Positions 60,101 to 64,000 of a stretch of 64,000 bases of DNA are shown here, in pieces. The notes below the pieces were generated by a model. It ran no database searches. It was not told the origin of the DNA and worked only from the letters and a program-made list of their open reading frames with translations. The stretch is from Gavia stellata (Eukaryota > Chordata > Aves > Gaviiformes > Gaviidae): the NCBI RefSeq assembly GCF_030936135.1, contig NC_082598.1, forward strand, positions 29,444,687 through 29,508,686, written 5' to 3'. The first letter of the stretch is position 1. The number at the start of each line of letters is the position of its first letter. Position numbers and translations under genes: made by a program.

Positions 60101-60260
60101 AATTATTGATTATCTTTTTGTATAAAAAACATTTGCTGTAAGAGATGTTATTTTTGAAAATATTTGTATTTAATTATGAATTTGGAATAATTTTAATTTT
60201 TAGTGAAATTATGCTAGTATTTCTCTTGTAATAAATTATTCATGGATTCTGTGCTAAAAA
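57183..60260 (+). other. Probable NIPAL1 3' UTR
   Basis: A/T-rich sequence after the stop codon with no competing gene. AATAAA signals occur at 57,995, 59,579, 59,588 and 60,230. The extent is inferred; a shorter UTR ending near 58.0 kb is possible. Confidence 0.45.
60230..60235 (+). terminator. Candidate distal polyadenylation signal of NIPAL1
   Basis: AATAAA followed about 30 bases later by a T/GT-rich element (TCTGTGTTTTTT), the best signal plus downstream-element pairing after the NIPAL1 stop codon. Confidence 0.4.
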
Positions 60261-63200
60261 TCTGTGTTTTTTAAACAAGGGATAAAAAGGAGTGTAATTC
60301 ATATTTCTGGTAAGTATTTAAATGCTTTCTGATAGATCCAAAGCAAATAATTTTGGTTTTAGCCGCTGGTCCTGTGCACACGTCAGCGGATTCTAGATGA
60401 AGAAGGTCTGGCTGATGTCCTTGTAGTTCATGTGCATTGGACCTGATTATGACCTTCTTTTAGTAGCCTTGACTTTTACTAGTTTTTCTGATAGGAAAGA
60501 AAATTTTCTATCCCCCTAGAAAAGCCGCATGTGAAACTACTATATATTCACCCTGAGCTAAAAAGTTTGTAATGTTATGAAGGAACTGGAGGGAAGAGTA
60601 TGGGCAGATCAAGAGGTTTTAGCTTCTCTTACAGAATTACCCAATTTGCCCAGTTGTGTTATTTTTACCCTGGTGTTCTGTAGAAAGCATTGGCAAGGAA
60701 CATTTAATGCTGATTAGTAGTCAAAGGACATGGATTTTGAGGGACAAGTGAAAATGCCTTCTCTTCTAAACTAGGGAAGAAAACCCAAAGCTGATGTATT
60801 AGGGATCTCTTTGTCAATGGAGAGTACTTCAATGAGTTGTCAGGTTTTCCAGGCAGTGAAATGAAGACTGTTATTTAAAGTAATTTGAAGTGTTTTGGAA
60901 AGTAGGGGGAATGGTTAAGAACTAGAACAAAGAAAACCTCAGAGGCAATACATTGCTAACCAAATTACGGCTTTTAAATGATGATACAAAACAAATCTTG
61001 GCAGCTACTCATTACTACTGTACCTCAGGACAAATTAATGGGCAATTAAATTCATTACATCGCTGTGCTGATTAAATGAAGGTAGGCCAAACAGACTTGG
61101 ATAGGTTAAATAATCTGCAGGGAATTTGGAGGGAAGTACATAGGTTATTAGCTTCTATAGAAACCTGTTCTACCATCTTCCTTTACCTGCCTTCCCAGAC
61201 ATGCTTAAAACAGCCATGCCATAAAAAATTTTTATCCCAAAGAGTACTGATTCAAAACTTCAACGTCTTTACTCATCACAGTTGCATCCTGGAACTATAT
61301 GGCAAATTTCATATTCCTAGCAAATGCCATTCTCTTACTGTTCAAATTCCAGCAAAACAAAACTGGCAAGTGTGTTAGAAAATACTCTTTTAGCAGAGCG
61401 GGTTTCCCGTAGCTGACTCCTTTCTGGCAGGTTTTAAAGCGGTGCTGAGTCAGAACAGGGCAGGGAGGCTGAGCGGGAGCCAGGCTGGTGGTGCGTGAGG
61501 GAGGAGTGGCATTGGTGATGTGCGTATGTGCATTAGTGTGTCTGCAACGTCTCCCTGTTTGCGAAACTTTATAGAGGGGGTAAAAAAAGTCGGGCTGAAA
61601 GCCAAATGGCACTGGAGAGAAACATCACGAGACTTGTGCACACGAGTAATTGATCTCCATTGCTCGTCAGGAATACTTTTGACGAGAGAAGTAATTTCAT
61701 TTTCTGAAAATACATTCCAGGTTGTCAACAGTGTAGCTTTTCTACAGGAAAGAGATATATCCCAAGTGGCTGGTGCACAAAGGCTGGGAATTCTGCCTTT
61801 TTTCCCATAATACTGACTTGCTGCAAGTTTTCCGATGTTTGATCAGGGAACATCAACCGAATTTTTACAAATGCCGAGCACTCATACAGCCTTTGACTAG
61901 ACATTCATTGTATGAGGGTGGTATAGTGTCTCCTTCTAACCTTTACTGCTTTTCCAGGTCTCTCTTTTATCACACAAAGGTTTTTAAAAAAACAGCTACA
62001 GACATCCGTTTGCCCACATATGCCTCTTTACGTTCAGTGACATGGGTGGCATTTACTGTTCACCCGTGTAAGTACTTTCATTCTTGCCTGTTCAAATATG
62101 GTTAGAGTTTGAGCTAAGCTCAGAGACACCATGAGGACTAAGGCAGCCTACTTAGTCTTTATTTATGGGTGTAGCCGTTCTGGTAAGTAAATACACTGTA
62201 GATACCTGACCTTTGTCCTGTAGACCTTTCCTGTTGCTGATTAAGCACTGGTTTTACTGACTCTGAAGCGTGTTCTAGTGCTTTTTCATTTATTTACTGT
62301 CAGCCTGATGACAGCAGCTGTTAAATTTATCTGCGTCAGAGTGTTAATAACAGCCTACTCATAATTTCCCCAAAGCGGCCTACAGAAAGATGCTATTGAG
62401 AAGTTGAAGGCTTGGTAGGCAAGCATTTTTGACTCTGTGTACTAGACCAACATGTTTCAAGGATGGATCCATATTCACCATGGGACAGCTCAGTGAAATG
62501 AGCATGAGCAGGGTGCTTTGAGCACATAAACCTACTGGAGCTTTTTATTGCACAGTACAGTGGTGTATTACATATTAACTTGCAGTAATAAATGTGGCAA
62601 AACCAGTTTTACAAGAGCTATTAAAAAAGATGCCTCATACATTATTCAAAGTCTCCATGTGCTTTTATATTGCAGTGACAGTTTGAATTTTGCATTTGTA
62701 GCGCATCATCCGCTGAAAAGCCTTGTACTTCTGTGGCCTGGGTGTAAAGTTGTGGTGAGTTCAATGTGTGGTACTGTGTTGTGTAGATCTGTATTTAGTT
62801 ACAGGTCTGATAAGGAACTGAATGCTCATAAATGAGTTGATTATAAACGTAAACAGTGACATCGGTTGGTGGCACTTCTTCTAGCAGATTATATGAAACG
62901 ATAGGGATATCATGCTTCACTTGAAGCAGAAATGCCTTGAAAGTATGTTTGAAGGTACTACTGAATGTTCAAGCAATAGGATTAAGAATTTCCTTTCCCA
63001 AGGGATGATAACTATGAAAATACAATAGCAGTAAAGGTGAGTGATTAATGCCAGGAATGGATGTGACCCAAAGATGCCATCATCTTCTGGAAATTCAAAG
63101 CTTGATATATATGAAAATATATTTAATTTTATTGTTGCAGTTATTTTTTAAATTTGGAAAGGAAAAAATAAGTTGTGCAGAACTCAATCGTTCTTCAGCT

Positions 63201-64000
63201 AGTGGGTTTTACGTATTTTGTCTACAGTGTTATAATATGAAATATAATGTATTTACCTGTAAATAATTCACAATGCAATCACATCTTTTTTAAAAGCTAT
63301 TTATTTGTAATGGTCTGACTCCATTCTGTAGTAAAAAATTATTAACTTCATCTGCCTTTTCTTTTCTATAATATATTTGTATCAACCAAAATTAAGATTT
63401 AAAATTAAAAGTGAGTAACATAAAAAATAGGTTTTCAGACGTTGTCCATGTCAGGTATCACAGGATCCATCTGAGCTAGACTAACTCAAAGCACTTCGTT
63501 TTACTGTCAGGTTCCAGCTTTAACTTGTCCCTTCACCATTCTGGGCACTTGCAAGGGGAAGGCTAAGGCAAGCATGGGTGTTTGAGTAGGCAGCAGCAGG
63601 CGAGGAGCGGGAGGCAATAGGGGAAAATTCAGGGAGAGGTTTGGATAAGATAATCCTTACTCTCCTTCTTTTACACAGAGTTGGTAGAGAAGGTGCCTTG
63701 ACCTGCGATGCAGGTTTAAAATGCTTTAGGGATGCTCAGTCTTTCCAGCTGCTCAGATGTGACTTGAGACCCACTAAGTGATGACTGCTCCCTTTGCTCC
63801 CTTCGCCCGCCTTTATCCACAGCAGTGGGTATGGGCACACGCGTGGGCGCTGCTCTGGCAGTCGGTAGTTAGCTTGCTGCCCCTTCTGAAACACTGCTCC
63901 ACTTCTTCAGTGCTGGGTGCTTTGCAGCAAAAGGGCTTGCCTTTAAACATGACCTAGCTAGAGCGTTATCAGAGGTTCTTCCATCATTTTTGCTGGAGCC
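60261..64000. other. Intergenic sequence to the right edge
   Basis: No exon, RNA gene or recognisable transposon. By human gene order the next gene should be TXK on the minus strand, but no kinase-like coding segment is visible in any frame. Confidence 0.5.

Noticed and set aside
60261-64000. TXK exons expected from human gene order
   Set aside because: I checked the minus-strand frames for kinase motifs and found none; the gene probably starts beyond the right edge.
1-64000. tRNA, rRNA, CRISPR or other undescribed defence-like systems
   Set aside because: No cloverleaf, rRNA or spacer-repeat array was recognised by eye, and the window is an ordinary vertebrate locus.

Overview
This 64 kb window is vertebrate nuclear DNA, almost certainly from a bird. 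It carries three intron-containing genes in the order NFXL1 (minus), CNGA1 (minus), NIPAL1 (plus), the same neighbourhood as human chromosome 4p12. The interspersed repeats I recognise are mainly CR1 LINEs, the dominant avian retroelement, and total repeat content is low. I cannot name the species. There are no bacterial-type operons, CRISPR arrays or plasmid features.

Region 1 (1-30,660, minus strand): NFXL1, a zinc-finger protein of the NF-X1 family. I resolved 18 consecutive coding exons that join in frame into about 747 residues: the N-terminus, a RING-type finger, and most of the Cys/His-rich NF-X1-type finger array. The C-terminal part (last fingers, coiled coil and predicted membrane segment in relatives) lies beyond the left edge. 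The gene starts in a CpG island at about 29.9-30.66 kb that holds a ZNF143-type motif and an ETS-type motif.

Region 2 (about 30.66-48 kb): CNGA1, the rod photoreceptor cyclic-nucleotide-gated channel alpha subunit. Seven coding exons (33,143-37,751) assemble into a 645-residue open frame with every expected channel element. Its 5' untranslated exon(s) and promoter were not identified; they should lie to the right in the 37.8-48 kb stretch, which holds one well-preserved CR1 fragment and otherwise nothing I can call a gene.

Region 3 (about 48.4-60.3 kb, plus strand): NIPAL1, a magnesium-transporter-like membrane protein of the NIPA family. Six coding exons (48,587-57,182) give 408 residues. 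It starts in a second CpG island and is followed by a probable long 3' UTR. From about 60.3 kb to the right edge I see no gene; TXK, the next gene in human, is not detected.

The three genes are not a functional pathway; they are old vertebrate neighbours. I found no evidence for an undescribed biological system. The observations most worth a second look are the diverged RING-encoding exon of NFXL1, tiny exons (22 nt in NFXL1; a 33-nt all-purine exon in CNGA1), the weak first donor of NIPAL1 beside a GC-rich minisatellite and a perfect CRE, and a candidate solo-LTR fragment inside an NFXL1 intron.
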